Source: Rotaria socialis (lineage: Eukaryota; Rotifera; Eurotatoria; Philodinida; Philodinidae). From it: 64,000 nt of DNA. The stretch is taken from the NCBI GenBank assembly GCA_905331475.1, contig CAJNYU010001708.1:62001-126000 (forward strand). The letters run 5' to 3'. The notes below the pieces were generated by a model. It searched no databases. It worked only from the letters and a program-made list of their open reading frames with translations, and was not told the origin of the DNA. The first letter of the stretch is position 1, and each line of letters begins with the position of its first letter. Shown in pieces: positions 35,493 to 50,400 of this stretch. The position numbers and the translations under genes were made by a program.

Positions 35493-38400
35493 CTATAATA
35501 AAACATACTCAAAAAGATTTAATTTCTATGAGTGTATAGGTTTTATACCGGAATTTCTATGTGATTTAAATGAAGAATTAAAGTCATTACATTGTTTTTT
35601 AGTTGCTTGTTCAATAAGACCAGCATGATTAGCCAGAGTTGGATGCTGAAAAAACTGAGCGATTCCGAGAATGTGCGAATCAAATTCGAATGATCTCTTA
35701 TAATGTTGATATAGTTTCATTAGCAGTAATGAATGACCACCAATACTGAATATGTTCTCGTACCTTGAGATTCGAGAACAATTTAGAAGTTCACACCATA
35801 GCTTATGGATAAGTATTTCGAGTTCCCCGATTGGTTCTTGATGCTGTTCTGCTGGATCAGTTGAACATACTGATAAGTTTGGTGTAGGAAATTGTGAACG
35901 ATCTATTTTTCCATTCGCATTCAATGGGAATCGGTCGAGAAGAATGAATTCCGAAGGAATCATAAACGATGGAAGATTAGAACGACAATGGCCACGTAAT
36001 TTCTCTTTTTTGAGACTACTACCTTCAACATACGCCACTAGATTGTGATTACCGTACTTGATAACCACGCAACCTCGTACTTGACCTGGTGCTTTGATCA
36101 CACATTGTTCGATCTCAGCCACTTCTATGCGCTGACCGTGTAATTTAATTTGGTAATCTATTCGTCCAACATAATATAGAAGACTATTCTTGCTTAGCCG
36201 CACAAGATCCCCTGTACGATAAAAAAGTTGCCCATCTATGTTAACTAGCGCTTTTGATGTTAAGTCTTCTCGTCCAAGGTAACCGGCAAAGACACTGCAA
36301 CCACCAACAAGCAATTCACCTTCTTGGTCAACAATAACATTCTGTAAATACTGATCAACAAGAAAACATTCACAGTGTGGAAGTGGTTGTCCGATTGGAA
36401 CAGTTTGCCCATCGCTTTCGATCTCTATGTAATGGCATGTACAATCTACTGTTGTCTCAGCTGGTCCGTATGAGTTGTATACGTGAGTATTTTTATCAAA
36501 TAGAGGTCGTAATTTACGAATTAATGATGTATAAACAATTTCTCCTTACAAAAAAAAGAAATATAAAACACAATAATCTTTCAATACAACTCTTACCACC
36601 GATGTCAATTGTGCGAATGGTGGGCAATACCAGGTTATCGTGATATTGACAATTATCTATAAGAAAGTTTATGAATGCTGGTACCATTTGGATGTACGTA
36701 ACTTGTTTTTGTCTTAGTTCACTAATAAGATATTCTAGATCTTTGGTCCCATGAGGATGCAGCATAATGATAGTCGCACCAATGATCAAAGTTCCAATGA
36801 TTTCTTGTGTATGAACATCAAATGAGCATTGAGCCATTTGCGTTATTATATCTTCTTCACTGAATAGACCAATACTAACAAGAGAATCGATGCAGCTAAT
36901 GAAATTCTGATGTCTTATTCGGACCTAAAAAGGATAAATAGCAGAATGTTATCTTAAGACGGCAAAGCTTTAACTAACTGCTTTTGGTGTACCAGTTGAA
37001 CCACTTGTGAAGATAGCATAAGCTATACTTTCGCCTGTAATCATATTAGCTGAGAGTCTATCCAGATTGATGCCACCAGACAAATCATAGGTATTATCAA
37101 ACGACTCGATCTGTATTTTGGTATCCAACAGATTCATTTTATCTAGTGTTGTGGCATGGAAAAGTGCAAGATGAGGTTGCGTTTTTTCAATGATTTTTTG
37201 GAGACGCTCCTGTGGATCATCAGGAGATAATGAACAATAGATTGCTCCACACATCTCGATTGCCATAATACCAATAACCTAATTATGAAAAGTGTACGTT
37301 GTATATGAAAAAATTCTCCTCATTTGAATTAACTTACCATTGATATACTGCGTTCCATACACTGGCAAATAATGTAACCTGGCTTGATATTGTACTTCTC
37401 AAGAAGACGAAGAGCAAGATACTGTGCGTGATAAAGTAGTTCGCCATATGTGAGAGATTGATTATCGAGTTCAACTGCCATCTTTTGTGGATGCATTGAA
37501 GCCCTTTGATTGAATCGTTCGACAATGTTGTTGCTGAGAAGTTGTTTTGTATTGTGGCTACTACAATTCAAAGCTTCGATGGCTTTCAAATCTTCAGGTA
37601 GCATGATAGATAGTTGATAGAGCGATTTTGACGGAGATGACAACAATTCTGACCCAAACAATTGATTGGTAACTGATGAAAACCGACGAGCCAATATTTC
37701 AACGGTAGATTGGTTGAAGAGATCACTTGCACAGATGAGCGAAAATGAAATTATATTGCGTGATGCCGATGGATTGTAAAAGCCCATTAACATGAAATCG
37801 AACTTGGTTGCTTCATATTCTTCAGATAATGAAACATGCTTGGCTTCAGTTCCATCAAAATTCAACTTGTCATCGTCCGAAGTCACAGTTAAAAGGTCGT
37901 ATGCAGTCTCTAGGAAACTGTTTGACAATTGTTGTTTTTGCGAGTCAGCCAAAATGTGCTGAAGTGGATAATGTGAATGCTCAAGAACTGATAGACACTG
38001 GTCTCGCACTTTTTCTGCGAGTTGTTGGAAAGAATCGGTAGCATTGAACGGAATGCGATAGGGTAATGTGGAGACAAACATGCCAATCATCTTGCTCAAT
38101 TCTTGCTTGTATCGATTAGCATGTAGACAAGTGACACACAGTTCGGTTTGTTCACTGATGAGTTTGAATAGAAAAGCAGTGAATATGGCAAGACCAAGTT
38201 GAAACAATGTCATCTGATGAGATGAACAATATGCAAGAAGGCGTTGCGAAAGCTCATTATCAAATGAAAATTCTGCAATAGAGCCTAATCCCAATCGTTC
38301 GTCAGTCGATAGACGGTGCCTATCAGCTGGTAATGTGATGTGACGATTCCAATCGTAATCATTCATTTGGGACCGCCAAAATTGCTGCGATGAACTCGTA

Positions 38401-41400
38401 TCAAGTGTTCGTTCGTGCACTGAATAGTCTAAGTACTGAAATGCATTCACATTGGTGTAAACTGATGTATTGCAGTTGTAGATCTCACAAAGGTCATCAA
38501 AGAAGAATGACAAGGAGGTTCGATCAACTGCAGCATGATGAAAAGCAAACAGGAATGCATCCCCGGGACTCATAAATCTAGCAATCGAGTTGCTACTATT
38601 TTCTGATGATTGATTTCGAAGAAGTTCACAATAAAATACACGACCACTAGCTAAATCGAAAAGATTAGAATCAGTACTTGATCGCCGAATAATTGAGTGA
38701 AGTTCTTCGTCATTTAAGAAGGTCTTTGGATTTTCGATATTCAATAGCACTTGTGTAAAGTTTGTGCGCTGTACAAGCTCACTATTACTACTGTTGAAAA
38801 ATAAGGAAGTGTCTAATATTTTATGTTTGATCAGCAATGATTGGATAGATTCTTGAAGGCGTACCAGTGATAGTTCACCTGACACAACATACCATACGGA
38901 TACAATATTATAAACGGCGACACGGTTTGTGAAGCGTTTACATTCATCAAGGAAGATTCGCTCTTGCGCAAATGAAGCAATACCTTAATGACAGTCAATA
39001 ATTATGCTGATGTAGCAAATTCAAAATAGATATTACCTTCATTGATATTTAATGGAAACCATGTTGTTGAGTCGGAACAATTAACTTTGATGTTTTCAAG
39101 TATCTTTGCATGTTCAACAATAGTTGCTTGTCTGAGAAATGGTGTGATACCAATTGTTTGACTATCGAATCCAAAAGCAGATTGATATCGGTAGTAGAGC
39201 TCTGTTAGAAGTAGAGAGTGACCTCCAACAGTAAAAAAGTTAGCTGTAATACGAATATGAACGATATTAGTTTTTATTACTTGGCACCACAAAGCATGGA
39301 CTTTTTCCTCTACATGATTGCGTGGTGCATCCATCGAGACTTCGCAGGATAGAGTTGTTGACGAAAAATCAGGCGAAGGAAGTTGCTTGCGATCTATTTT
39401 CCCATTAACAGTCAATGGGAACTGATCAAGTATAATGATGATCGATGGAACCATATAAGGTGGAAGGTGAAAATGGCAATGTTGACGGAGTTGTTCTTCT
39501 CCGATACTCTGACTTTGGACATAGGCCACAAGATAGTTATCCCTCCATTTCACAACAATGCAAGCTGTCACTTGTGAAGATACGCCAAGTAAGCATCGTT
39601 CGATTTCGCCAAGCTCAATGCGTTGCCCTTTTAGCTTGATTTGATGATCTTTTCGGCCTATATAGTAAAGGAGTCCATTTGTATCAATTCGAACAAGATC
39701 TCCCGAGTAATAATAAGAACTAAAAAGAGCTTGATTGTTCAGTTCATCGTGACGATAGTAGCCCAAAAATCGTTGAATGCCCGCAATAAACAATTCCCCT
39801 TCAGCCCCAGGTATTACTGGTTGGTGGAATTCATCTAATACTTGAATTATTGTATTGGGAAAAGGTGTTCCAATCGGAATCCGCTTTTCTTCAATATTAT
39901 TCATTGTTATTCGATGATAAAACGTAGCTATCGTGCACTCGGCAGGTCCGTACGAATTTTCAATACGAATTTTCTGGAAATTCAGATGAGCAGCCAGCTG
40001 TGATAGGGTTTTGGGAAATATCGTCTCACCTAAGGAAAAAATTATTTTCTATAGTGATTACCGATACAATCGAGACTAATAATTAAACTTTGGTAGCTGA
40101 GAAAAATCAGTCACAAGTTATGAGATCATTGTGTTTCAAAAAGCAATTATCATTCTGTACTTCAACTATCAATAAAAACTAGCATACTCATACAGCTGAA
40201 ATAAATTATATTTTTCACCGCGCATGGAGTTCAGACTGACTACCATATATATTACATTTTCAGTAATTCCACTAGATCAGGAGTCTCACTAACTCCTGGC
40301 TTCACTTCACCCTTTGTATCTGTGCTCATTCTTGGTCATAGTTCATATATGTTTACTAATTTAACTTATTATAAATATGTTTACTGAAAACTTTAAAAAT
40401 TTACTTCGACTTCATAAATCCATAGTATGAAATGCGAAACATGATCTAAAGTAAAATATAATCAGAGAAATAGTCTGCGACCATACCGATACAAAAAGGG
40501 TAAAAAATAATAATATTGATTAGTTCTTCAGTATCTGGTTGATTAAATTATCTCTAAGCTTAATTGTATTCATAGATCAACTCAATGAACTTAACCACTC
40601 TTTCTATTGATTCATTAGATCAATATTATATTTTTCTATGTTTTGAGTGCAGGATATGACGAGCAGTCGCAGATAATGAATAAATATAAATAAATCAGCT
40701 AATGAATTGAGATAATCAAAACATCTTTTGCAGTTTGAAATATTATTCTGGTAAAATTTGACTAGCGAGGGACAATTTCATACAAAGAATAGAGAATATA
40801 ATTCTTATAGAACTAATCGAAAAAGTATGCTTTGTCCAATGCAATTAATATTATTATCATACTTTTCATATTTTTCAATTTCTCTCCTTACTATGAACGT
40901 TGTCTCAAGGAGACTTTCAATTGTTGCTTTGTAATTATGCTTTGACATACGAGTATTTTAAAACAAGGAAATCATTTGTGCAGTCATTAGGATAAATTTT
41001 TCATAGGTTTTGGTAGACTTAAACCGATGTAGAAATGAATGCTCTGGTATCTTTATATTAGACTTCAGCAATAAAATAAACATGAGGAATTCTGCAGACC
41101 TAAAAAGTAGGTCCAATAAGATCAAAGTCTACGACAACTAGATCTAGACTATCATGGACATCAAGGAACATTTAAATTTTTTTTCAGCCGAAACTCTTAC
41201 TTTCTATAAATTAGCAATAAAATTTGTATTCTTGGAAAACAATCTTCCTAATGCTTCTTTTCTTAAAGAAAAAAGGCTATGATTGTACTTCTCCAGTAAG
41301 ATATTTATTTATCTTTATCACATGATTATGAGCTTTTGCTCATACTACAAAATAAAAAACTTTATAGAACAAATTAAAATTGATCCATCACAGGAGTTTT

Positions 41401-44400
41401 TTTAATTAAACAGCTAATTTTTGAGTACATGTTGTTTTTTCACAGTGCTTCAGAGCAAGGGTATATGTCTAAATTTTCTGTCACTGAGTTTTATTCTATT
41501 TAAAAACATATGATATTAGCTATTCTTTGCCGCAGAAGGTTTTTGCCTAGTGAGATCAAAGAAAGACAAAACGTAGAAAGTCGAGAAATTTTAAATTGTA
41601 ATGGCATACTATGTATGTGGATAATAATGAACTCTATTGGTGTTGAAACATATGCACTTTCATACGTATTAATCATGATTATGACTATCAATCGTGGCTG
41701 ATAGTTGCAAATCATTGAAAACTCTAGTTAACAGTTAAATGAGATGTAACTTTTAAATAGTTTCAATCTAAATGAATTTGATAATAAGAAAAGGTTTCTC
41801 TCGAAAACATACCACCAATAGCAATCCATTGAAGCTTCGCGAGGCGGGAGAAGTTATCTGAAATCATTAAATGTTCGCATAGAGTTGACAAGAGTGATGG
41901 GACAATCATAATATGAGTAACATCGTGTCTCTCGATTGTTGTGGTAAGGTAATCGAGGTCTAATTGGCCTTCTTCATGAATTAGAACAACCGAGCCACCG
42001 AGTATCAGAGTACCTAAACTTTGTGCGACATGTATATCAAATGAGCATCGCGCAGTTTGAATGACTACTTCACTACCATGAAAGTTGTCAATATGTGCGA
42101 AGGATACCATGCATGCCGCAAAATTTCGATGAGTAATTTGCAACTTAATAAGAGGAAATAAAAGATAAAATTTAAGATCTAGCGATTACTGAGGAGTAAA
42201 TTATTACCATTTTAGGTGTGCCAGTGGAACCACTAGTGAAGAGAAGACTAAACAAAAAAGATATAAATAATAAATATTGCTCTCTACAATAGATTTATAT
42301 AAATCATCTGGTTTTTTTTACAATGGCAAAAAAGTATCCCGACATTCAGAGTTAACATATACTGTGAAATACTTTTTTCATATGGTATCGATATTTTTAC
42401 AGTAGTTTCAAACTTGAAACTTGAAAACTCAACTGAGTATCAACTTAGGACATGTTAGAGATATTTGAGGTATTAGATATGGTGGGTATATAGGCAAGAC
42501 TTTGTTTCTCCACCGTTCAATACATCCACAATTGGAGAGATGGACTTTGATCGTCTTTCACAGCACTCATATACCAATGTCGAGTATATCTCTACACATC
42601 TGGTATATTCTTGATCTCCGCTGTTAATACTTTTCAAGTAACGGCGAACAGTTATATGAAATATAATGTGTTTGAAAGTTAAAGATTCAGTGAAATCCAA
42701 CTGTTAATTATGACACATATGGTATGTTCCTAATACGTTATGTCTCTATATCATATAAAATGTTTGGGATCGTTGCACACGCGTGATCGTCAGAGTCGTT
42801 AGTGCTACACTCTAAATTAAAATGTGTCGCATATACGTGTTGCGAGTAATAGTGTCGCAGGTTCAGTGTCGACAATATGTCACAGCAGATAGTGTCGCTA
42901 AAACCTTTGTCTCATTCTGTGTGTCGACTATCGATTTACCCTTTTCTTTTGCGTAAAAGATCATATATAGAGAACCCAATTGAACATTCGAAAGTATTGT
43001 ATTTTCATTTAAATATGTTTTAGATAACTTCTTGATTAATAATTAGTCGAGAAAATGCCTATCTTGGTCATTGATCCTGGTGGGACTACCCGAAAATGGT
43101 CTAGTAAAAACCGGAACGACTCGAGACTGGACAGATCTTAAGATCTGGCCTGTTGAATTTTTCAGAAATAAAACTGTGCAATAGACACTAAAACCGTAAA
43201 AATTAGCATGATCTTTTTGATACAAATTTAAAAAGGTTTTGGCTAGTGGGTTCAAAAAAGTGTTTTCAGAATGTCTCGCATGTGTCGTACAAAATGTGTT
43301 ATGCCATCGCTGGAGCTAATATGTCGCAACGAGCACCTGATGTCGCACTCGAATGTGTCGTACATTGTGTCGCAAATCACGACACATGCGACACATTTAA
43401 ACTTAGTGTATGTCAAAGACTGCTTTACGGTCAGCTTTCTACCATGGCTGATCTTTGATTTTATTATGATAGGGAATTATTTAGTGAGGACGAATGATGA
43501 TTTAATTCGATTATGAAATTTATTTTTGAAGTCAAGAGAATTTGTGCAAGCTCAGTTTAATACGTGTTCAGCCCATCCTACCGATTGCCTAAATCAGCAG
43601 TAGTATTATTTTGAGAAGTGCTTCAGAAAAAAAATAAGAATATAACATTAAATTGTTCACGTTAAACTCGTGAGTTAACTATTAAGACAAAATGTGAAAT
43701 TTTAATGAAATAAATAACAAATCTTGAAATCTAATTGCTTACACTCTGCAGGCATCAGCAAGAAACCAATGCTAAGTATTAGAAATCGTGCTGCAAGCAA
43801 CAGAGCATTACTGTAGAGTGATTTTAACAAGGAGAAAACTGATTTCTTGATTTCTAGTGATTTCCATCACAGGAAATCAGTTTTATATGTAAAAGTCGCA
43901 TTGTCGAAAGTCGTTGAAAATGTTTATTAATGAATCAAATCGATGAGAAATCGATGGAATTTAAGGATAGCCATCAAATTTGGGGATCCTCATTGATAAT
44001 AAGAAACTCAGAAAAATCGCCAGAAATCACTATAAATCAGTATGTTCATTTTAACTGTATAATTGGAGAGTTTTTTATATGAAATGATTTCTAGTGATTT
44101 TCAGTGATTTCTAATGGCTTCTCATGTTTTTCTAACGGTCAAAATCGATTTTCTGCCGTTATTTTCGTCCGACCACTGTTTAATGAATTTAAGTGATTTT
44201 TGGGACAAAAAAATCATTTTTTCCCCTTGGACTTTATTCCATTTTTTCTATCTAAAAAATGCTTAATGATATGAGCTACTGCTTGGCAGAGAACTGAAAA
44301 ATGAATCTACACTATTGCAATCCTAAATTTGACAATCCAAATGATAGAACTGATTATCATAGCTGAGATCGATGATCTTGAAGAAAAGCGAAACCCTAAA

Positions 44401-47400
44401 AAAATCATGAACGGATAGTATTATATTATTTTCAAATAAAACAATAAGCCATGGAATGCACTATGACTTCTAATCAAAGGGTAATAGAATGATTAACTCA
44501 CCAGACGCGATCATCAAGAGAACTGTCACATTTTTTGACCTCTTCCAGTAAACTATTCATATTGAGATCAATCATGCTACGAATTTCGGTGGTGATATCA
44601 AGTAGAAATTCATTAAATTCTTCACTGAAACTACTTCTAGTTGATGTTTGCACAAGAACCAGTTCACTTCCCGTGTCCTTGACAAGTGTTGCCAGGCGTA
44701 GCGATGAATTGTCTGATGACAAAGGGCAGTAAGCAGCTCCACAAAAAATAATCGCTAATTGGCCTATGATCATCTCTATACTTCGTTGTACACATTGACA
44801 AATGATTTGGGATTGTCGATCTTCGAAACGTTTTGAAAGTCGATGAGCATAGTATAATAGTTCACTGTAAGTGAGACTCTGTTCATCGAAAATAACAGCC
44901 ACTTTCTGCGGTTGCTCATCGGCCCGAGTAGCAAATTGATGATGAATGCACATGAACGGAGAGAATGATACTTGCGTGTTATTTATTGATTTGATGAGAA
45001 ATGTCTCGTCAGGCAGTATTAGCGATAATTCGCAGATTGGTCCAGGTTCTTTTATTAGAAGCATTTGTTTGAGTAAAAGGAAGAATCGGGACGAGATTTT
45101 GTCAATTGTAGACATCTCGAACAAATCGACAGATGAATGAATAATTAGTGACATTTGATCAGTAACTGGACAGTGTCGGACGTTCAGAAAAAAGTCATAC
45201 TTACAAACAACTTCATGCGGGCTGATGTTAACTGAAAATGGTACAGTACACATATTTGCATCACCCAGTAGCTCTTGACTATTTTGACCATAAGCGTTAG
45301 TAGGAGAATTCGATTGAAACTCGAACGCTGTATCAAGAAAAGCTGGTTTCGACGAAAATGGATGTTGAGCAAGAATACGCTGTAATGGGAAATAGGCGTG
45401 TTTAAGAGTATCTTCTAACATTGCATTCACAGTGTAAATAAGTTGAGTGATTTGAGAAAGGGGATTAATTTTACATCGTACAGGAATCGCATTAACAAAC
45501 ATTCCAATTATTTGAAACAATGCTAATTTGTATCGAGCTTCAATATTCATTGCTACACACAAATCTGATACACCATTGGTTAATTTGAATAGAAATATAT
45601 AGAAGCTGGTGAGAGCCAATCTTTCTAGTGTGGTATCTATTGCAGATGCGTAGGTAAGAAACGATTGTGATAGCTCTTCTCCGAAATCAATCGAGATCAA
45701 TCGACCACGCCCGGTATGGAATTCTTCAGCTGTGCGCTGTCGATCAAATGGTAACGGTAAGAGTTGATCGATTTCACAATCTCGGAGAGCATCTAACCAG
45801 AACTTACTAGCCATAGTCATAGAATCTTCTCGTTCAATATGAGAATCTGAAACATTCATCGAGAAATATTGTTAGTTTAATCCTAACTATGAGACAAAAA
45901 ACTTACAGTCTATATAGCGTAGAGATATTTCATTATGACTTGGCAACCGTCTTGTGATATACGCTTCACTGAGATCAGAAAGGAACACCTTCAAAGATGG
46001 AAAGTCAAATAAAGAATGATGAATCGTAAAAACCAAAAGATCCCCTCCTTGAAGACAATCTTCGTTAAAATTTTCTTTATGACGAGCGATACGACATCGG
46101 CACACGCGACCGATGGAAACATTAAAGTGTTTAGGATTACCACGTTCGTCATGCATTATACTATTCAATTCTTCCTCCGAAGTATATTGGCTTTCAACAA
46201 ATTCAAATAGCTGATTGTTTGGATTCGTAGCATCAACAATTTTCTGCATCAATATATTATCATTGGAATCAAAGAAGATGGCTGTACGCAGTGATTCATG
46301 TTTCAAAATTATAATTTGCAATGCTTTCCGCAATTGTTTTATTTGAATGCTACTCCCAGGAGCAATTCGATACGGAAATGACATGTTATAAATGGCAACT
46401 TCTGGGTTTTCCGGATTGAAGCGTATACGTTCGTCAAGCCAGATGCGAGCTTGCGCAGAAGAAGCCGGAGCTAAAAGATACAGATAGTGATTTTTGAAGA
46501 ATGTACTTTTTGAATGCGAATGCTTCTATAACTTATGTGCAATCAATAAAAAAAACAGAAACGCCTCGATCTTCTCCTAGGGAAAGTTAGGCTTCTTTCC
46601 ATCAGAAAGCATAAATTCATGAACAATTTTTATAGAGCTACCTAAAACCAAGTCAGAGCCAGGCAGTACTTCTTACGAAATAGGTTTGACCCCTACAAAT
46701 AGCATGGGATCATATTTTAGCTCGAATAGCTAAATTTGGTATTGTTAGTGTCGGTATGGATAGTAGGAATGAATCAATTAAGGCTTAACATTAACTTTAA
46801 GTGAGAAAACTTAATTCAAATTATGGACCTAGTAAAAATGATATGTACTACACAAACCATCGTTAATCAAAACTTGTTTTCTTCAGCACTAAACGGCCTT
46901 AGATAACAAACAAAAGAAGAACGTACTTGCACAGCTATGCCTTCTAATACTGGAGTAAGATCATTCAATAAAACAAATTTTCAGCGACCAGTAGAATCTC
47001 ACCAATATATATTCAAATTCACATGAGAAATGCTGAGAAAATTTGATAGAATTTAACAAAGCGTGATGATCAGGAGTAGTACCACGATCATATCAAAATT
47101 ATCAAGATTGAAAGAAATTGTTATGCACTTTTTCAGTGTTTAAAAACGTGTAGCGTCTGAAATAGATTATACTTCAAGAAATTGTATTGCTTGAAGCCTC
47201 CTGGTCTCGCTTGATATCATGACGCGATTATCTTACAGTAGATCGCGATATATTACACCAAGTACTGTTCTATTCACACGGTCGTTAATAGGTATGCCGC
47301 AATGTTCGTTTAAAATGATGTAGCGGGCTGACAACAGTTTAGGGTGGTATGATTTAAAAACTTGTCGATGAGTTGTTCTTAAAAATGATGTCAGACTATC

Positions 47401-50400
47401 CTATTCTTATATTAATGTTTTTTTTTTGGACGAAAACCCGAAATTACGAGTAAGAATTGAACTGTACCATTTTAATGAGCGACACTTCGAAAGTTATCTT
47501 CTATTCATTCTATTTCTCGTCGATTCCTACTGAACTGTTTTTTCAAACGAAAAAGTCAAGAGAATGACCAAGAAGCATACCTCTATCAACAATATTTGAT
47601 ATCCGATGAAATTTCATTTGTTGTACTTCCTCAGGAAGAGTGATGGGCAGCTCTGCAATAGATTTCCACGATGGAGCGTATTGTAAATTCAATTTCTTAT
47701 CGATGCCGTTGAATGTCTTCGGGGTTGTACGTTCTACTGTTTTCTCTCGAGCACATTTTCCATGTAAGTTTAATTCCAAAATAGATCGTTTCACAAAATG
47801 AAGGCTATGGTTTTGATCGATTCTTACCATGTCACCCGTTTTATAAAATATAGCATCATTGACTTGAAATTTCAGTTCATTCATCAAATTTTCACGTTCA
47901 AAATAACCAGCAAACAATCCAGGACTATTAATGCACAGTTCGCCGATTTCACCAGGACAAACTAAGTGCTGTTTCTTATCGATAATAACATAGTCTATAT
48001 TGGGGCATGGTTGCCCAATAGATAAGGAATCGATTTTGTTCGAAGAAAAAAGTTCATCATTACTGACATGGTAAGTAGTAATTAATGGACATTCAGCAGA
48101 TCCATAAATGTTATATAGCTTACAATCAGAATGCAGATGACGAATAATTTCTGCTGCCTTGACTTCCATTATATCACCTAAAAACAAACAAACGCATGTT
48201 TGATACAAATCAAATCTATCTTGAGGGTGCGGGTGCACTGTAAAAAAAAATAAGTGTTCTACCGAACTTTGGAGGTTTGGTACTATTTTACGAAACGATT
48301 TTAAGTTCCTTGGCATGAAAATAGTTTCGGAACTTCCATAAAGAACCTTTTTAAGTTCCGAAAGTTGTAAAGGGTTTTGAAGTTTCACTACGAAACCATC
48401 TAGAAGTTTCGTTGAGTGTGAACCAAACTTTTGCTAGTTTCGTATTCTTCATACAAAACCATTGGGAGTTCTGAACAGCATTTAAAAGTTCCGCATAGGT
48501 TCTTCGAAACCATTCAGGGTTGCGAAAGTACAATAAAGGTTCTGGACACATTCTACAAAACTATTTCCGGCTCCGTCAAAGAAATACTGAACCTTTGTGT
48601 CACTTATGAAACAGTGAATAGTTTCGTACGATCTACGCTGAACTGTTTTATGTTTTACGAAACTAATGAGAGTTTCGTTTAACAAGGAAAGGTTTCGTGT
48701 ATCTTATACGAATCAATGGAAAGTTTCGCGAAGCATCCAAAGGTTCGGCATGCATCACACGAAACCATTTATACTTTCGTAAATGATATAATAGTTCAGT
48801 ATATCTTTTGCAAAACCATGGGTAGTTTCGTGAAACATGTCCGGAACGATTAGAGCTTTTAAACAACTGAGAATGGTTTCGTAGAGTCTCTCCGGAACTT
48901 TTAGATACTATATGAAACTGGCAAAAGTTTCGTAGTATGTCTGCTGAACCTTCAGACAACTGAACGAAACCGTTAATGGTTCCGCAAAAGATATCCAAAA
49001 CCAATTGATGCCTTTCGAAGTAAGTAATAGTTTCGTAACGTGAATGCGATACTTTTGCAACCCTTATAGAGGCATGCATGGTTTCGTAACAGATATACGG
49101 AGCCATCAATCGTGTTACATAATTCACATAAATCATATATCTGGCTTTGGAAACTATCTGTAGTTTTGAAGTATGTATACCAAACCTCAAAATAAGTAGT
49201 GAAACACCTATTGCTTTCGTACACTGTATACGACACCATGAAATAGTTCGGGGAACCATCAATAGATCCGTACAAAGTATAGGGAACCAGTTATGGCTTT
49301 AGCCAAGATACTGAACCTTTTAACGTTTCATTCGCTCATTAATTAACCATCCAGGGTTCATGCTAGTTTACAGACCCATCTCAGATCCTCAACAGTTGCG
49401 GATATTTGAAAAGGATCCGTCCTGCATCAATTTTTTAAATGCTGAACCATTTTTCGAAACATGGTCTGGCTTGAAGCCAGATTCTATATTTTCGCAATGT
49501 GATTTAAGTCATATAAAACATTACTAGGCTATCGATGTCGAGGATTCTAAATCTGTTAACATTTTTTCAATCTGAGCTCCCATTGGTCAGATATTGGGTC
49601 TATTAAAAAATTAAGGATTGTGAAATTAGACATTTCATTTCAACTCGGATCTCAATTCTGATTGAAGTTCGAAATAGGTTATCAATGTCAAGGAATCCGA
49701 ATCCGTCATTAATTTATCCATCCGAGCGCCCATTGGTCAGATATTGGGTCCATTGAAAATTCGAAGACGACAAAGTTAGACTTTTTATTTCAACTTCGAT
49801 CTGAATTCTGATTGAAGTTTCAAATAGGTTATCGATGTCGAGGAATCCGAATCCGTCATTACGTTTTCCAACCGAGCTCCCATTGGTCAGATATTGGGTC
49901 CATCAAAAAATCGAGTGCTGTAAAATTAGACATTTCATTTCAACTCCGATCTTAATTTTGATCGAAGTTTAGACTAGGTTATTGTGGTCGAGGAATCGGG
50001 ATCCTTCATCGTTTTATCGATCACATGGATGCGATAGCTGAATGGTAGAGCCGGTTAGTGGTATCTCCAAAATCGATTGATTAATTATGGATATCTTTTC
50101 AAGTATGATCGTTCTTTTATCTTCTACGATACGTCACATGTAATTATGAATACGCAGGTAATGTCTCTCTGGTCAATTGAATTGCAAATTTAATATGATA
50201 TAAGGAATTGGTGTTTTTTTAAATATTTTAGGTATATGGGAATAATTCATTTAATCGTAAGTTGAATCTTACAATATAAGTTGCTGTTCTTTTTTCTTAT
50301 TTAGGATTGTCTCAAAAACAACTAACTGGGATGCCACTTTCGTGCGAATAGCGGAGAAAATTCTAGCTCGTATTCTACTCCCAGCAAATCTAGGTAAATA

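Noticed and set aside
47581..48388. Longer frame beginning with a Met at 48388
   Set aside because: The part upstream of 48177 is intron and CACTG element sequence. The acceptor at 48178 and homology to modules 2 and 3 fix the exon start.
48351..49275. Several open frames on both strands over 48.3-49.3 kb
   Set aside because: They arise from the GGTTTCGTA/TACGAAACC array of the CACTG element, which happens to lack stops.
49995..50085. tRNA-like start (GCGATAGCTGAATGGTAGAGC)
   Set aside because: No matching T-arm or acceptor stem follows. A cloverleaf cannot be drawn.
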